Positions 19,625-31,209 of a stretch of DNA of 64,000 bases are shown here, piece by piece. Position numbers and translations under genes: made by a program. Numbering within the stretch: the first letter of the stretch is position 1; every line of letters starts with the position of its first letter. The DNA comes from Dendrolimus kikuchii (taxonomy: Eukaryota > Arthropoda > Insecta > Lepidoptera > Lasiocampidae). Where the stretch lies: contig CM034408.1 in NCBI GenBank assembly GCA_019925095.2, positions 3,100,001 to 3,164,000 on the forward strand, written 5' to 3'. The notes below the pieces were generated by a model, which saw nothing but the letters and a program-made list of their open reading frames with translations, ran no database searches and was not told where the DNA came from.

Positions 19625-20330
19625 AATAGTACATTATGGTAGTAGTGTGTAACATTGGTGATTACCGCCGAGGCGCCATTGAGACTCGAGCCGTAGGCGA
19701 GGGTCTTAAGAGAGCCGAGGACGGTAATCATCAATACACACGTGTATCATACGACGTTTTTCAACACACTTGTGAATAAAATAACAACAAAAACTCATTT
19801 TATTTAGTAGATAAAAGAAAGTTATATATGAGTGAAAGTTTTATTTATTAAACACGTACGAGTTAAAATTATCTATTTAAATAAGAAGTTGCATGAAATG
19901 AGCAAGCAATAGGAACATTAATTTATTTGTTCTATAGAACACGATCTTTTTTTTTTAATAAAAACTTTTTTAAGAACAAAGCAACTCAACCAATAAAATT
20001 TAAAAAAAAATCTATAACTCACTGAGTGAGTAGTGAGTTATAGATTGCTTGCTCATTTCATGCAACTTCTTATTTAAATAGATAATTTTAACTCGTACGT
20101 GTTTAATAAATAAAACTTTCACTCATATATAACTTTTTTTTATCTACTAAATAAAATGAGTTTTTGTTGTTATTTTATTCACAAGTGTGTTGAAAAACGT
20201 CGTATGATACACGTGTGTATTGATGATTACCGTCCTCGGCTCTCTTAAGACCCTCGCCTACGGCTCGAGTCTCAATGGCGCCTCGGCGGTAATCACCAAT
20301 GTTACACACTAGTACCATAATGTACTATTA
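19625..20330. mobile_element. FB-1: 706-bp near-perfect palindrome
   Basis: A left arm of about 286 bp (19625-19910) and a right arm of about 287 bp (20044-20330) are inverse copies with only a few mismatches, around a 133-bp spacer. Each arm carries near its outer end a second, smaller hairpin (gattaccgccgaggc against gccgaggacggtaatc). The copy at 32094-32680 has one complete arm and the spacer in direct order but lacks the second full arm. There is no ORF. The class is unknown; ends near TAATAGTACATTATGG recur in both copies. Confidence 0.85.
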
Positions 20331-20508
20331 CGTGTCACGTTGTTTGTCCTCGATGGACTCCTAAACTACTTGACCGATTTTAATCAAATTTGCACACCGT
20401 GTGCAGTTCCGACTTAAAAGATAGGATAGCTTGCATTTGGATCCGGTAGGTGGCGCTGGAATCAGGTTCTAAATTTTATTTCTTCGGGGCAGAACAACGT
20501 CTGCCGTA
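20331..20508 (+). mobile_element. Helitron (type 1), both ends trimmed
   Basis: It has cgtgtcacgttgtttgtcc, ggtaggtggcgctggaatc and gcagaacaacgtctgc as in 42367-42565, but it starts at the FB-1 boundary without TC and stops in an AT run before CTAG. Confidence 0.7.
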
Positions 20509-20681
20509 TATATATATATATATAGTGTGCGACAGGTACCTGTTGCCTTGGATATGCTGAACTGCACCTATTTGGTACCATCGTGAGACTATGTTTTTTT
20601 GGTATATACCTACATCGTAAAGTCATCATCATGTGTCTCGCTATGTGAAGACCAAATAAACGCTTTCTCTTTCTTTATTTC

Positions 20682-20997
20682 AATTTTTTTTTAATTGCAG
20701 GAGTTCAGCAGACAGGCAGACGGCCCACATAATGGAAAGCGGTTACCATCGCCTATGGACATTTGCAACACCAAAGGTGCTATAAAGGCGCTGCTGCTCT
20801 CTTAAGGGAGACTGGAACCTGGTCACTAATGCCGGAACACATCTCAAGGTTGTTATGGCAACATTCTTTAGACCAGGGGTGGTAGCCATCCAGTCGGGCA
20901 AATGCCCTACCACCTGGTTGTCGGTTGTTTTGTTGCCTCTTACGACAGGCCGCCCGGCTGCAGGAAATTGTATTCTTTCTCCGTTCCTGCACCGATA
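20682..20997 (-). mobile_element. SINE-J, full length
   Basis: The poly-T left end, the complete body and the head (inverse of ccgttcctgcaccgata) are all present. Confidence 0.83.
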
Positions 20998-21049
20998 AGA
21001 ATACATCCATACAATACAATACATACAATAGAAGATACGAATTGCCAAA

Positions 21050-21170
21050 TATGTAATGTCATACTAGGGAGGGAGGTGTTTCACGAATGTGACCAGCTGT
21101 GACAATGATAAGGGAGGGGTCAAAAATCATGAAATTCTTGTGACGTAATTTGGATGGCTTCTAAGCGTTA
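21050..21170. repeat. End of the 17514-type TIR-like repeat
   Basis: gggagggaggtg, gtgaccagctgtgacaatga and cttgtgacgtaatttggatg match the right end of the outer repeat at 18486-18570. Confidence 0.5.
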
Positions 21171-21477
21171 TATTTACTGCTTAGTACCCTGAACAATAAA
21201 TATAATCGGAACAGAACCATGCGAGATAACCAGCATTCGTTATACTTATATATTTCGTAAAAATACTAGGTCAGCACCCCTGGGTATACTGTCTCGTGTT
21301 TATGGCATCTAAGAGTGTGTAGTATACATTTCAAGTCACCGCACAATATATTGTGATGGAAGGGTTTATTTTTGGCTGCAACATCAGATCCCTTTGAAAT
21401 AGTAACACTTAGTCGTAACGTGTGATTCTCATCTGAGAATTAAACCCAGTTGCAGTTGGAGTGTTTACTTCGAAGTC
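21171..21477. other. Unassigned sequence
   Basis: No repeat copy or coding frame was recognised. Confidence 0.4.
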
Positions 21478-21572
21478 CATGGTCTGCTTTCCTACTTTTT
21501 TGTCCTGCACTTCGCCCAATCTACGGTATTCCTATTTGGGAAATCATTGGGTACGCCAGTCATCCTTCATGG
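21478..21572 (-). pseudogene. LINE ORF C-terminal relic
   Basis: At DNA level the minus strand aligns with the GDAEDRAKWSRKSRKADP-coding segment at 62886-63000 (gaaagcagacca for gaaagcggaccc, ggatgactggcgtaccaatg-like start). It has in-frame stops. A SINE-N inserted at its upstream edge. Confidence 0.55.
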
Positions 21573-21890
21573 GGAGTTTTTGGCGGGTACTGAAAGGAGA
21601 TGTTGTGTTGTGCAGTTTTATTTTATAAAAATGTGTAAATTACTCTAAAATGAAGAATAGTTGTAGGATATTGATAGTTTTTGAGTAGTGATTATGTGTT
21701 TTGTGAGAAATGTGAACTGTAAAGTCAAATGTGGCCTTTTGAGTTGTCACAAGAACTCCGTTGAATGGCACTAGCTGATAACCTACAGTTCAGCTGTGCT
21801 ATACATAGGTTTAAGAAAATGAAGTAACTACATCGAATCTAAGATCTGGCTTAAAGGCCTAGCTGCCAAGTCATAAAATCAAAAAAAAAA
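21573..21890 (+). mobile_element. SINE-N full-length copy
   Basis: 318 bp from GGAGTTTTTGGCGGG to an A(10) tail, flanked by tcatccttcatgg (21560-21572) and tcacccttcaagg (21891-21903), a 13-bp TSD with two differences. The 5' end is at the same position as in the other two full copies. Confidence 0.82.
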
Positions 21891-21903
21891 TCACCCTTCA
21901 AGG

Positions 21904-22114
21904 TCCGGTTAGTATTATAAGCCCGGTGGAAGAAGCACGCTTTTCCCAGAGCGCCACAATATGGGGCTCTTCAAAAAGGGCGTGAGCAGATACCTAAAGT
22001 CTCAACGAGGTAGGCAACGTATCGGCTCCCTTAGTGTTGCAGATGTCCATGGGCGGCGGCAGCTACCTATCACCAGGTAGTCCGTTTGCCAGTTTGCCTA
22101 CAAGCAAACATAAA
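21904..22114 (+). pseudogene. Jockey-like LINE ORF tail and 3' end
   Basis: The frame LFPERHNMGLFKKGVSRYLK followed by SQRGRQRIGSLSVADVHGRR ends at a tag stop, then a short UTR (ccaggtagtccgtttgccag) and poly-A at about 22105-22113. FP-x-NMG-FKKGV-RYL with GRQR and VADVHGRR is the C-terminus of Jockey-like LINEs in Lepidoptera. It shows the coding ancestor of the SINE-J tail. All upstream RT sequence is missing. Confidence 0.68.
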
Positions 22115-22665
22115 AAAAAACTAAATGTGTGCTGGGACATATAGTAGAAGTAAAACTTCAACGGACAAGTGGTAAAACGAATCGCAACAAAATTTTAACT
22201 TGAAGTTTTACGGGCAGATTGTTAATGTCAGGTACATTAATAATCTGCCCGTAAAACTTCAAGTTAAAATTTTGTTGCGATTCGTTTTGCCACTTATCCG
22301 TTGTCACTCGTTTTTCCACTTGTCCGTTGAAGTTTCACTTCTGCTATGTGTCCCAGTCATACATTTAGATTTTTCGCAGGTTTACTGCAAATTATGATTT
22401 GGTTAGGTTAGGTACATTTTGCATTGCAAAATTATATTTGCAAAATGCATTCATTAATGCATTTTTTATTTAAACATATTTTATTTTATCAAACATAAAA
22501 CTGAATTCGATCCAGAACCAAAAAACGCATCCATAGTATACTCTAAAATTATGTTGCCTCTCACCACGTCTAGTCCAAATTTATGCCGCTCCTCCACGCG
22601 GCCGTAAGGCTTTCTCCTGACAGAAAAATCCTAAGAACCCCCGTTTACATAGAAGTTTCACTTCA
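22115..22665 (+). mobile_element. IR-P element copy 1
   Basis: A hairpin of about 110-bp arms (22120-22225 against 22240-22365, with the gaagttttacgggcagatt / aatctgcccgtaaaacttc core) is followed by about 290 bp of single-copy tail with gcgaaaaa, ttggttaggttaggtac and cctccacgcggccgtaaggc. The same unit, palindrome plus tail, occurs inverted at 33230-33740. The 65-codon frame over it has no known match. Confidence 0.7.
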
Positions 22666-22796
22666 AAAATTAAGGCTCCGTAGCTTTGCCCGACATTTAT
22701 CCACGCTTGACTCGAAATTCCCGCGGGATTGCCAGTACACAAAATACTGTAGCATTTAAAATCGAATGTAAGCTATCGCTTTAGTGAACACTACAT

Positions 22797-22989
22797 ACAT
22801 ACATACATACATAGCTTCACGCCAGTTCCCTTGCGGGATAGGCACGAACAACAGAGCGCCATTCAGGCTTATTCTTACACACCTCACTTGCTTCTTTGAC
22901 ATTAATAACTCTTGTCATGCACGCTCGTCTGTTCTTAAGGCTCCTGACATCACCTTCTGCTAGTACACGATCAATTTGATCATGGAAGG
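22797..22989 (-). mobile_element. LINE-A 3' copy
   Basis: The (ACAT)n run at the left is the minus-strand tail. Coding sequence runs from the tail end to the [10 protein letters not shown] region, then breaks at ggaaggtg. gtgaacact (left) and gtgaaaact (right) could be an imperfect TSD. It directly adjoins REP-C. Confidence 0.8.
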
Positions 22990-23432
22990 TGAAAACTGTG
23001 TCGGAATAAGGTAATTTTTACGCACCCGAACAACTACAAACATCTCCCGGGAAAGTTCCCGCGGGATTCCCGGGAAAATTTTATCATAAATTTTGTTACA
23101 TAAAATTTGCTATCAATTAGTGAAAAAAATCACATTGGAATTCGATTTTTTTTAATCTGGCCACTTTAAATAATTCCCAGACAAATTCCTGTGAGCTTCC
23201 CAGGATAAAAAGTAGCGCAGATTTTAAGTCTAAGAATTTGCTGTCGATCAGCGAGAACCGCATTGAAATCGGCCCAGTAGTTTTTACGCGAATCCCGAAC
23301 AAACCCACAAGAAATCTAAAAAAAATCCACCGTATTCTCCATCGTTTATATAGTCTATTCCGTTTGTTTTTTTTTTATATAGCTTCAATGTACAGACACG
23401 GCATTTTTATAATTTTATAATATTCCAGATTA
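22990..23432 (+). repeat. REP-C full copy
   Basis: It matches 45100-45535 from aactgtgtcggaataag to gacacggcat...attttataat, with a cccgggaaa/ttcccgcggg foldback near its left. No ORF longer than 63 codons is present. Class unknown; some internal wording (agtagtttttacgcgaatcc) recalls short Helitrons. Confidence 0.72.
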
Positions 23433-23497
23433 GACAAAAAACTACTTAACCAACCACCAAGATGTTATCATTTCCCATGTGCCATACTTACTTATCA

Positions 23498-23545
23498 TTG
23501 AAATTCAAATTCAAATGGTTTTTATTACGTTTCACTGGTGAATAT
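23498..23545 (-). mobile_element. LINE 3'-terminal tail
   Basis: The minus strand reads caccagtgaaacgtaataaa then accatttgaatttgaattt, the end type seen at 14350-14402. Confidence 0.5.
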
Positions 23546-23623
23546 TTTTTGAAAGTCTTAAAGTCATAAAAGTTAAAAAAAATATGTTTACTTCCTTTTT
23601 TTTGAGGCCGGTGAAATGCATTT

Positions 23624-23893
23624 TTATCCGTGCAGGAAGAGGCGACTTAACAACCCACAGCAAGGTGGTAGAGCATTTGCCCGAATGGATAACTACCACC
23701 CCTGGTCTAAAGTATGTCGCCATAACAACCTTGAGTTGTGTTCCGGCATTAATGACCCGGTTCCAGGGACCATTAAGAGAGCAGCAGCGTATTTGTAGCA
23801 CCTTCGGTGTTGCAAATGTCCATAGGCGATGGTAACCGCTTTCCATTAAGTGGGCCGTCTGCCTGTCTGCTGAACTCCTGCAATAAAAAATTA
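23624..23893 (+). mobile_element. SINE-J with internal deletion
   Basis: The head tatccgtgcagga joins directly to agaggcgac, a loss of about 45 bp. The rest is collinear and ends ctgcaataaaaaa. Confidence 0.82.
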
Positions 23894-26800
23894 AAAAAGT
23901 GCATTTCTCACACTACTGGGTTATTTGCTAGGGATTGGACCAAAGCGATGAGAGGTGAAGCCACGAATAGCCACCAGAGTCAATCGCCAGCATGTGTGGA
24001 GACTCGAGTACATACGAGTATGTTTACTTCCCATTCTATGTATATACCACGTTTACTCGCCTTCCTTTTTGCTATTAACATTTTCACGTCCGGAAGAATT
24101 TACTAACATTTAACATTTGAAAAGCGTAGTTCGCAACTACTCTTTATACCTCTGCACAGTTAGGGCTGCCATACGTCCGGGATTTTCCGGAGATGTCCAG
24201 TAAATTATATGGTGGGAGGAATTCTAAGCCGAGTTGTAGCATTTAAAGTAAAAAAATAGCTTCTTAATAAAAATTCATACAACAATCATTAATTTTTGTA
24301 ATATTTTGGGTCTGTATACTTGGCGTTCAGTTAGATGCATAATTTATTTGAGTGTGCTTATTATGTTTATGTATTATGAAAGACTTTAAGGACCCAATTA
24401 AAATTTGTGCTGGCTTATTGACTAAAGCCTGATTTACATTGGCATTAGTTAAAAAGTGAGTAAACTTCTGAAACATTAAGTAGTAAGTTGTCAAATAATT
24501 AGATGTCTGCGCAAACGTTAATAAAGGCTTAATTCGCAAGTTAATTCTCTTCTTAACTAATCCAAATGTAAAGGCAGAGAGAAAGAGCAGATTTCTTGGA
24601 CTAATTGCATAATATGTGTCATTACCATTATAACATGCTTACTTTGAAAGAAAATATTGTAAAGAAGACACCTAATCAAATTGTTATATTATGAAACTTG
24701 TGTGAACGCTTTGAACAAGCCTGGGAGGTATACAGTTTTGTTTTTAAATACGAAAGTCAGTATAGTCCCAGTACGATTTTTGGCCTTGGCCAGTGCACAC
24801 TGAACTTTAGGTTCTTCTTGAAGTACCTTTAGGTTAAAGCGATAAAAACATAATATTTTCGGTATGTATATACATTGTATCACATTAACTATGCTTAATA
24901 CACAAAGTGATCCTTCCTTACCGTCAACTGCTCAAGATCCGAGGCGAGAACTTTGCCAGCAGGAAAATGTTGTTGGATAAATATTTATTTGTATATATTT
25001 TATTTTGTCTCCGGTATTACATTTTTTGACCTGGCAACCTTAGACAGCATAATGTTTGCAGTTTATGACATAATGCCCGTTTCATACGGGGGACATTTCT
25101 CGGAGTGGCTTTGTATAATCCCAGTTTCGTAGGCACACTTTGTTTTTATTACTTCATTTTAGTTTAGCAATAAGTGAGGGTGTATGTGTTTGAGCGTCAA
25201 GTTATGCGATATCTCTTAATTAAAGTTAAAGAGCTGGTTTCGAAAGTTATAAATGCGGGTAGTGAATATTTTAAAGATGAACATTGGCTATTTACTTCAT
25301 TTTTAGCTTGTGTAAAATTCTTTAGTTTTTAATTTAATGTAATATTAAATAAATAATTTAACTGCTTTAAACTTCGTAGCGTATACATGTAAGTAAAATA
25401 TTAGTGGCCTCATCACTAAAATGTGTCTTAAATGTATACGCCCAGTAAAAACGTAACTCTTGAATGCTACTAAATTGTATAAGATTAGATGGCGCCACTA
25501 TTCATTTTTATATATCTTTTGAAATTTTAATATATAAAACATATTTGAATTCGTAATAGTTTTCTTTTCAATTATTACCATTGTTTATTATTTAATTCTG
25601 AATAATGAATTTGAGTCATGGTAACCCTATCTCTTGTTCATACTTCAGTACATATTCTTGGTTCAATGCATATTTTCTTCTTTTTTTATACTGGTATATG
25701 TGTATATCTATTTGTGTCTCCCTAATTATGACGGAATTCACAAAGATGCCGCCGTTATCGTCGGATTTCGTTTGCGGTGTTAAATAAACAGACATGTAAA
25801 AATAATGAATTGTGGGCAAGTGCAGTGAGATGCTGAATTTATTTTGAATAGCGGCCGCCTTAAAAATTACTGAATTTGGTAAAACGGATTGATTGAGCTG
25901 ATTTAAAGATATGTGCAAGTTATATATATACACTAAAGAAGGTAAGGTTTTTAGTCGACGTAGTTTGGATGAGCGTGTATAATTTCTGTATTTATTTATT
26001 ATATTTCAACAAACATTTACACAACAACTGAAGGCGACAAAATTATACTATTATTTTCAGCTGTGTGTGTCCGGAATATCTGGAGGGTTTTTTTTAACTT
26101 CGGATCCGCGCACACAACCATATTTAAGTAAGCTTACAAAGATCGTGAATATTTTGTTCTAATTGTATACCTCATAAATAAAACATACAAACAAACTCAC
26201 CGAGAACCATTATTACGATATTTATAGATTTAACGACTTGTAGATATACATGCGACCAGCACACGTATGTGTAATGTGTACCCTGAGTTTTTTCAGCGTT
26301 AGATTACACGTATTACGTATCAGCGTTTAGAATGCAACTTCATGTCAAATTTCGTTCATGTAAACTCAGTATATTACGAGCAAAATTGCTTCGACATAGG
26401 GGAAGTAGGGGTAATTGCGATAAGACGTGAGAGCAGGCAGTAACTCGTCATTTATACCATGTCCACATCTACGGCAGCGCGCAGCAAAGTGGGAAAGGAA
26501 GTGGGCAACGCAAGTACGCCATGTACAACATATGTTGTGTTTAAATATCAGAAGGTCATTTTCCTCACCTCCCTTTACAGTTTTTTGCCTTGGAAGTGGG
26601 CATGATTTAAGTGGGCCCATTAAGAACAACAATATTACATGCTAACTCCTCTATCTTTAGAAGTGTAAAATTCTCAATAGCAGTCCTATGTTATGGATAT
26701 TTACTTTAACTCCAAAAAATCATTTTACGAAAAGATTCATTTAGCCCAAAATATATTAATTTGGCATAGATTGATGAACAGACAGATTTCAATATCATAG

Positions 26801-28061
26801 TTATTTTCTTTATTAGTGTTTAATTAAATAATAGCAGTGAAAAAATTTAATTAGAAGCTGTGTTCATATGTAAAAAGTTTTTACGTCGCTTTATAAACCT
26901 TAGTCATAACTCCATAATTTTACTTGATCAAATGTAAAAAACTGTTGGTGATGCATTGATAAATAAATAAATAATATATACTTAGCATAATAAGTTTCAC
27001 AAGTCTGCCAGCAGAAAAAGAAGTGCGTCTGTTTATCTGGAGTCGTTATTTTTTGTCACCTTTATCGTAAAATTGAAAATTTATATACCTTTAATTGTTA
27101 CGCTTTACAATTTAGAAAATTATTTATTGTACTTAGCAATAATAAATTGATAAATTATCATTCATTCGTTTTCTTCCTACCAAAACCAGTTTTCTTTTTA
27201 TGCCTAGTTACTGTTGTTGGTAGTAGTTGGTTATTAAGGAAAGTTTCATACATTTCGTGTTAATATAGTGTTTAATGAACAATTATTCTTTTGTCTTCAT
27301 TTTAATATACAGTTAAAAATATGTTTATAAAAAAAAACCATAAGTGGACTTTATTTCCCTTACTTCCCCTACGTATTCTGACGTATGTAGACAATCGGTG
27401 AGATATACCCAATTTATATGCGTTTCTTTTTGGTATTCATACGCCACGGGTTCGGTTTCATTATATTATAATTATGGAATTCTAAACATACAAAATATTG
27501 CGTTTTTCCGATCTTAGTTGTTTCGCATTAATGTCGAGTGTTCGCCATAAAATACGGAATAGGGACGTTGGATCGTACTTCGCGAGGTACTCTAGACGCG
27601 GGCGGCCATTACGTTATACGATTATTGTACCCGCACTATATGAATATTTTATTGCATGTCAAATGTTATAAAACACGAATTCACATGTATGCATATAAAG
27701 CATCTGTCGGAAGTTTAAAGACCAACCGTTAGTAAGTGAAAAATTCAAGAATTGCGTTATTATTGTTACTTGCCTTAAAATTACATAGGCTATATGTCGA
27801 ATGTGATATTTCGTGTGAAAGTTAGATGCTTTTAACGTTACAGATGGATTCAGTCCGACTCGCATTCAGCCAGTTGTTTTGGAACTAAAACTGCTCAACA
27901 AACTATTATTTATCAAGTACCCTCAAAGAACCATTCTCAAAAATTCTATAATTCAAATTTTTGAAATAGTTTCTAAAATTTAATTTAATCTAAAAACAAT
28001 CTAATAATCGCCATTGTGATATTAAGGCTCACTATTGTCTTATAATTTAGATGAAGCAAGC
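23894..28061. other. Longest stretch without recognised repeats
   Basis: About 4.2 kb of AT-rich DNA has no copy elsewhere in the window. Short frames (for example 25605-25787, 26366-26632, 27538-27732) have no recognised domain or codon bias. A block at 24165-24200 (agggctgccatacgtccggg) recalls a hAT-type terminus, but no partner was found. This could be intron, intergenic DNA or an old single-copy TE. Confidence 0.45.
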
Positions 28062-28288
28062 AAAGCATTTGCCCGACTGGATGGCTACCACCCCTGGTCT
28101 AAAGTATGTCGCCATAATAATCTTGAGTTGTGTTTCGGCGTTAGTGACCAGGTTCCAGTCTCCCTTAAGAGAGCAGCAGCGCATTTGTAGCACCTTTGGT
28201 GTTGCAAATGTCTATAGGCGATGGTAACCGCTTTCCATCAAGTGGGCCGTCTGCCTGTCTGCTGAACTCCTGCAATAAAAAAAAAATG
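28062..28288 (+). mobile_element. SINE-J, 5'-truncated
   Basis: It starts within the gcatttgcccgactggatgg block and is collinear to ctgcaat plus an A tail at 28274-28286. Confidence 0.82.
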
Positions 28289-28290
28289 AA

Positions 28291-28400
28291 AAATTGTCAA
28301 TCAAGCTGGTTTGTGTTCCGATGCACGCAGAAAGAGCTCACAATGTCTTGAGGTCTTGATAGTTTTGACGGTGGGACCCCAAACAACAAGTTTAAAAAAC
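28291..28400 (-). repeat. Repeat shared with the FB-2 interior
   Basis: The minus strand (agacctcaagacattgtgag, gtgttcc... ) aligns with 34105-34220 inside FB-2. It may be a piece of the same element or of something captured by it. Confidence 0.55.
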
Positions 28401-29257
28401 CATTACATATTCCTTATAATTTGTTAATTTGTTACGAACTTAGATTCAATTTGGCCCAAGCGTATAATATCAGCTTTATAATAGGCATATTTAGTATTCC
28501 AAAAAAAAAAACTCGTTTCAAAAACGAATCTGAACACTCAAGAATATTCATCTCGACAACGGCTGTCCGTGACAATTTCCTAAAATCACCACTAAACCGA
28601 GATAAAATTTGACGTATATGCTTCCATCACTATTTGTATTCATAACGCGACTTCACGTACATGTAACGACGTGTATTATTTTATTGGTTTCCCGAACTCA
28701 TGGGTGCTTCGAGGCTGCGGTTAAGCACTTTCTCATACTTATCACGTCTGAATAATTTAAGGGCTGTAAGGATGTTAAACGCGTTTTATCTAACATCAAT
28801 GTTGCCAGCGAAGTCAATTTTAAATATGCAAATTATTTTTGGAGTGATAACTTCTTATGGGAGGGTAAACCGCTTCGTTACGTGACGCGTTACGGCGCCA
28901 GTCTGTCTGGCTTCGCTTTCTCCTCCTCTCTTACTCTAACCCACGCTAGCCGTATTTCGGTAATTAGATTAAATAATTATACTAATATATTATATAGATA
29001 AAATTCTAATGTACATATTCAAGAATTGGAACTAAGAATAAAATATATTTTATAATCAATAAAAGATTTGATTAATAAATAACCTTTCTATACATTATCA
29101 TATTAATACATAAAATTTAAGTAATAACCTAAGCTTTTCTCAAGTTAAACAATTTCAATATTAAAATTAAGTGGATTTATTAATTAACTTTGTAGAAAGC
29201 TATATTAAATTACATATAATCGAATACAATGCAAGAAAACCTAACTTATTTGTATTG
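28401..29257. other. Unassigned sequence
   Basis: No repeat copy was found. A moderately GC-rich part lies at 28860-28960. Short frames are not convincing. Confidence 0.4.
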
Positions 29258-29463
29258 TAGATAGATAGATAACTCTTTATTGTACACCAATACAACATGA
29301 ACTTAAAGACTAAAATTATATCTAGTTATGTACAAAGGGAGGTCTTATCGCTAAAAAGCGATCTCTTCCAGACAACCCCAGAAATGAATTGAGATGATAA
29401 TGGCGATGGTGGTATACGTAACATATAGTACAAAATACTTACATTTTAATAATAAATACATAC

Positions 29464-29513
<50 letters not shown>

Positions 29514-29720
29514 GAACTTTTATACATTACATAGATATATAAAATATATAAATGTTTATAAGTGAATTTAAATATTATATTCCAACGACAGGTAGTATTT
29601 TTTGATCATAGTTTTAAATATCGCTAGCGATTTTGCTTGTCTGATTGTAACAGGAAGCGCGTTCCAGAGCTGTATAGCCTTAACAGTAAAAGAATTGTTA
29701 TAAAAAGTTGAGTTGTATTC
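29258..29720 (-). pseudogene. LINE-B 3' end with ORF C-terminus
   Basis: On the minus strand the frame at about 29715-29590 reads NSFTVKAIQLWNALPVTIRQ, then AKSLAIFKTMIKKYYLS, the C-terminus of CR1/Jockey-like RT proteins (WN-x-LP and FK). Downstream on the same strand come an (AT)23 run, the agagatcgct/gcgataagac hairpin and a caataaagagttatctatct end with a GATA-type tail at 29258-29275. This copy ties the LINE-B UTR to its protein. Confidence 0.75.
29466..29511. repeat. (AT)n microsatellite in LINE-B UTR
   Basis: About 23 uninterrupted AT units lie in the UTR of the minus-strand LINE-B. Confidence 0.95.
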
Positions 29721-29721
29721 T

Positions 29722-29985
29722 ACTCATAGTCCCTCAAGACTATAAGTAGAATACTGAGCCCAGATCACCGTCTTCTATGGGTAAGGTGCCCAGAAGGCTG
29801 GCTACGTTTCCTGGCTGGATCGCCATACTGATCCGTTGGCCGAGGTAAGCACCAGCCCTCTGATCACCTGAAGAGTCAATGAGTCGTTTCGATAAATTTT
29901 GGTAGAGGCTCATGGCCTCAGGACCCCACGGTCCAAGCGTCTCGACAGCAAACGGCACAAATATTAGTTAGTTCAACTTAGATTA
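29722..29985 (-). pseudogene. LINE-C ORF tail
   Basis: The frame at 29958-29740 encodes MPFAVETLGPWGPEAMSLYQ, then NLSKRLIDSSGDQRAGAYLG and QRISMAIQPGNVASLLGTLP, ending SVFYL before the stop. It is 72 codons and open. It is the best preserved C-terminus of this family in the window; compare 18790-19068. The N-terminal side and the RT core are missing. It directly abuts the LINE-B relic at 29720. Confidence 0.72.
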
Positions 29986-30239
29986 GTTTAAGTTATCACT
30001 TCTGTCGGGCGTCCCGAGATGCACACGTTTGTTTTTTTTTTAAATATGTGACCTAATTAGGTCATGTCTATTAAATACCTGTTAACATGTAATATAGTCG
30101 ATTAATGTATCTTTGTAACTCATTAACTCAAATAGAACGCTTCTATTGTTATTTGAAACGAATGAGTGACAAAAGGATTTTGCTCACTCAGTGATAGATG
30201 ACGCTTTCAGCAATTTTTACCATTTGAATAAACGACGTT
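29986..30239. other. Unassigned sequence
   Basis: No copy elsewhere and no coding frame. Confidence 0.4.
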
Positions 30240-30251
30240 AAAATTAACATA

Positions 30252-30724
30252 CATACATAACTTCACGCCAGTTCCCTTGCGGGGTAGGCACGAACAAGAG
30301 AGCGCCATTTAAGCTTATTCTTACACACCTCATTTGCTTCTTTCACATTCATAACTCTTGTCGTGTACGCTCGTCTGTTCTTAAGGCTCCTGACTTCACC
30401 TTCTGCTAGTACACGATCAATTTGATCATGGAAGTTGTGTCGTGGCCTTCCACGACTTCTGCATCCATCCACTTTTGCATTTTATATCTTTTTAGTCATT
30501 CTTTCATCATGCATTCTTTCCACATGCCCGAACCACTGGAGCATTCCTTTCCTTACCTTCACCCCGACACTCTCATTCAGACCAACTCTCTTTCTTATTT
30601 CGGTATTACGAACGCGGTCCGCGAGCGTCACTCCGCAGATTTTCCGCAGTGCTCGCATCTCGACCGCGTTTACTTTACTTTCATGCTCTCCCTTCCATAC
30701 CCAACTCTCGCTTCCATAACTAAC
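30252..30724 (-). mobile_element. LINE-A 5'-truncated insertion with 12-bp TSD
   Basis: The 473-bp insertion is bounded by aaaattaacata (30240-30251, 30725-30736). It codes, with several frame breaks, for SYGSESWVW-adjacent sequence, the TLADRVRN block, the WFGHVERMHDERM motif and the NRRAYTTRVMNV tail. Frames on the opposite strand over the same DNA (30422-30811) are shadows. Confidence 0.9.
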
Positions 30725-30736
30725 AAAATTAACATA

Positions 30737-31059
30737 ACTAACCTTATGAGCCTATATAAATATAGGACCGACTTTGGATATAATAATAATAAATTTGGGC
30801 TGAGTGAATAGGCCATAAACCAGTTAATTAACATTTTATTCAATATTATTTAATCCGGCTAGCCTAGTACAGTGGTCATCGTATTGCCGAGTGAGTGGTG
30901 CGCACTCGGTGACATGATGATCGATGATACTGCCCGAGTTATAGATCGTTGATCACCCAACAGCTTGCGAATTCACCGGCAGTTGTGGCACCTACTATAT
31001 TTTCTTGCGTATGTGAGCCAATAATCCCTGAATACATTTACTTAGTATTTGATTCAGGA
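30737..31059. other. Unassigned sequence
   Basis: Nothing recognised; a slightly GC-rich part lies at 30850-30990. Confidence 0.4.
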
Positions 31060-31196
31060 AATCCTGAATATGGCACTGTCTTCCATGGTTAAGCTGTCCC
31101 GAATGCTGGCAACATTATTTCGTTCGATCCATTCACTGATCTGTCGTTCAGGTAGACACAAGCCCCCTAGTCAACTTACAAGTTAACCTGGTGCTT
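31060..31196 (-). pseudogene. LINE-C ORF tail fragment
   Basis: The minus strand encodes LPERQISEWIERNNVASI followed by RDSLTMEDSAIFRIS, equivalent to the QRIS-AIQRGN-ASILGTL segment. It is diverged and short. Confidence 0.55.
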
Positions 31197-31209
31197 TAAG
31201 AATTATTAA

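Noticed and set aside
22797..22820. Repeated (ACAT)n or (ATGT)n runs as independent satellites
   Set aside because: Each adjoins the LINE-A 3' end and serves as its tail, so they are not separate loci.
24165..24200. hAT terminus
   Set aside because: The wording recalls a hAT end, but no inverted partner or 8-bp TSD could be found nearby.
26366..26632. 88-codon minus frame as a host gene
   Set aside because: It has Cys/His residues but no recognisable finger spacing, no repeat of the pattern and no supporting signals.
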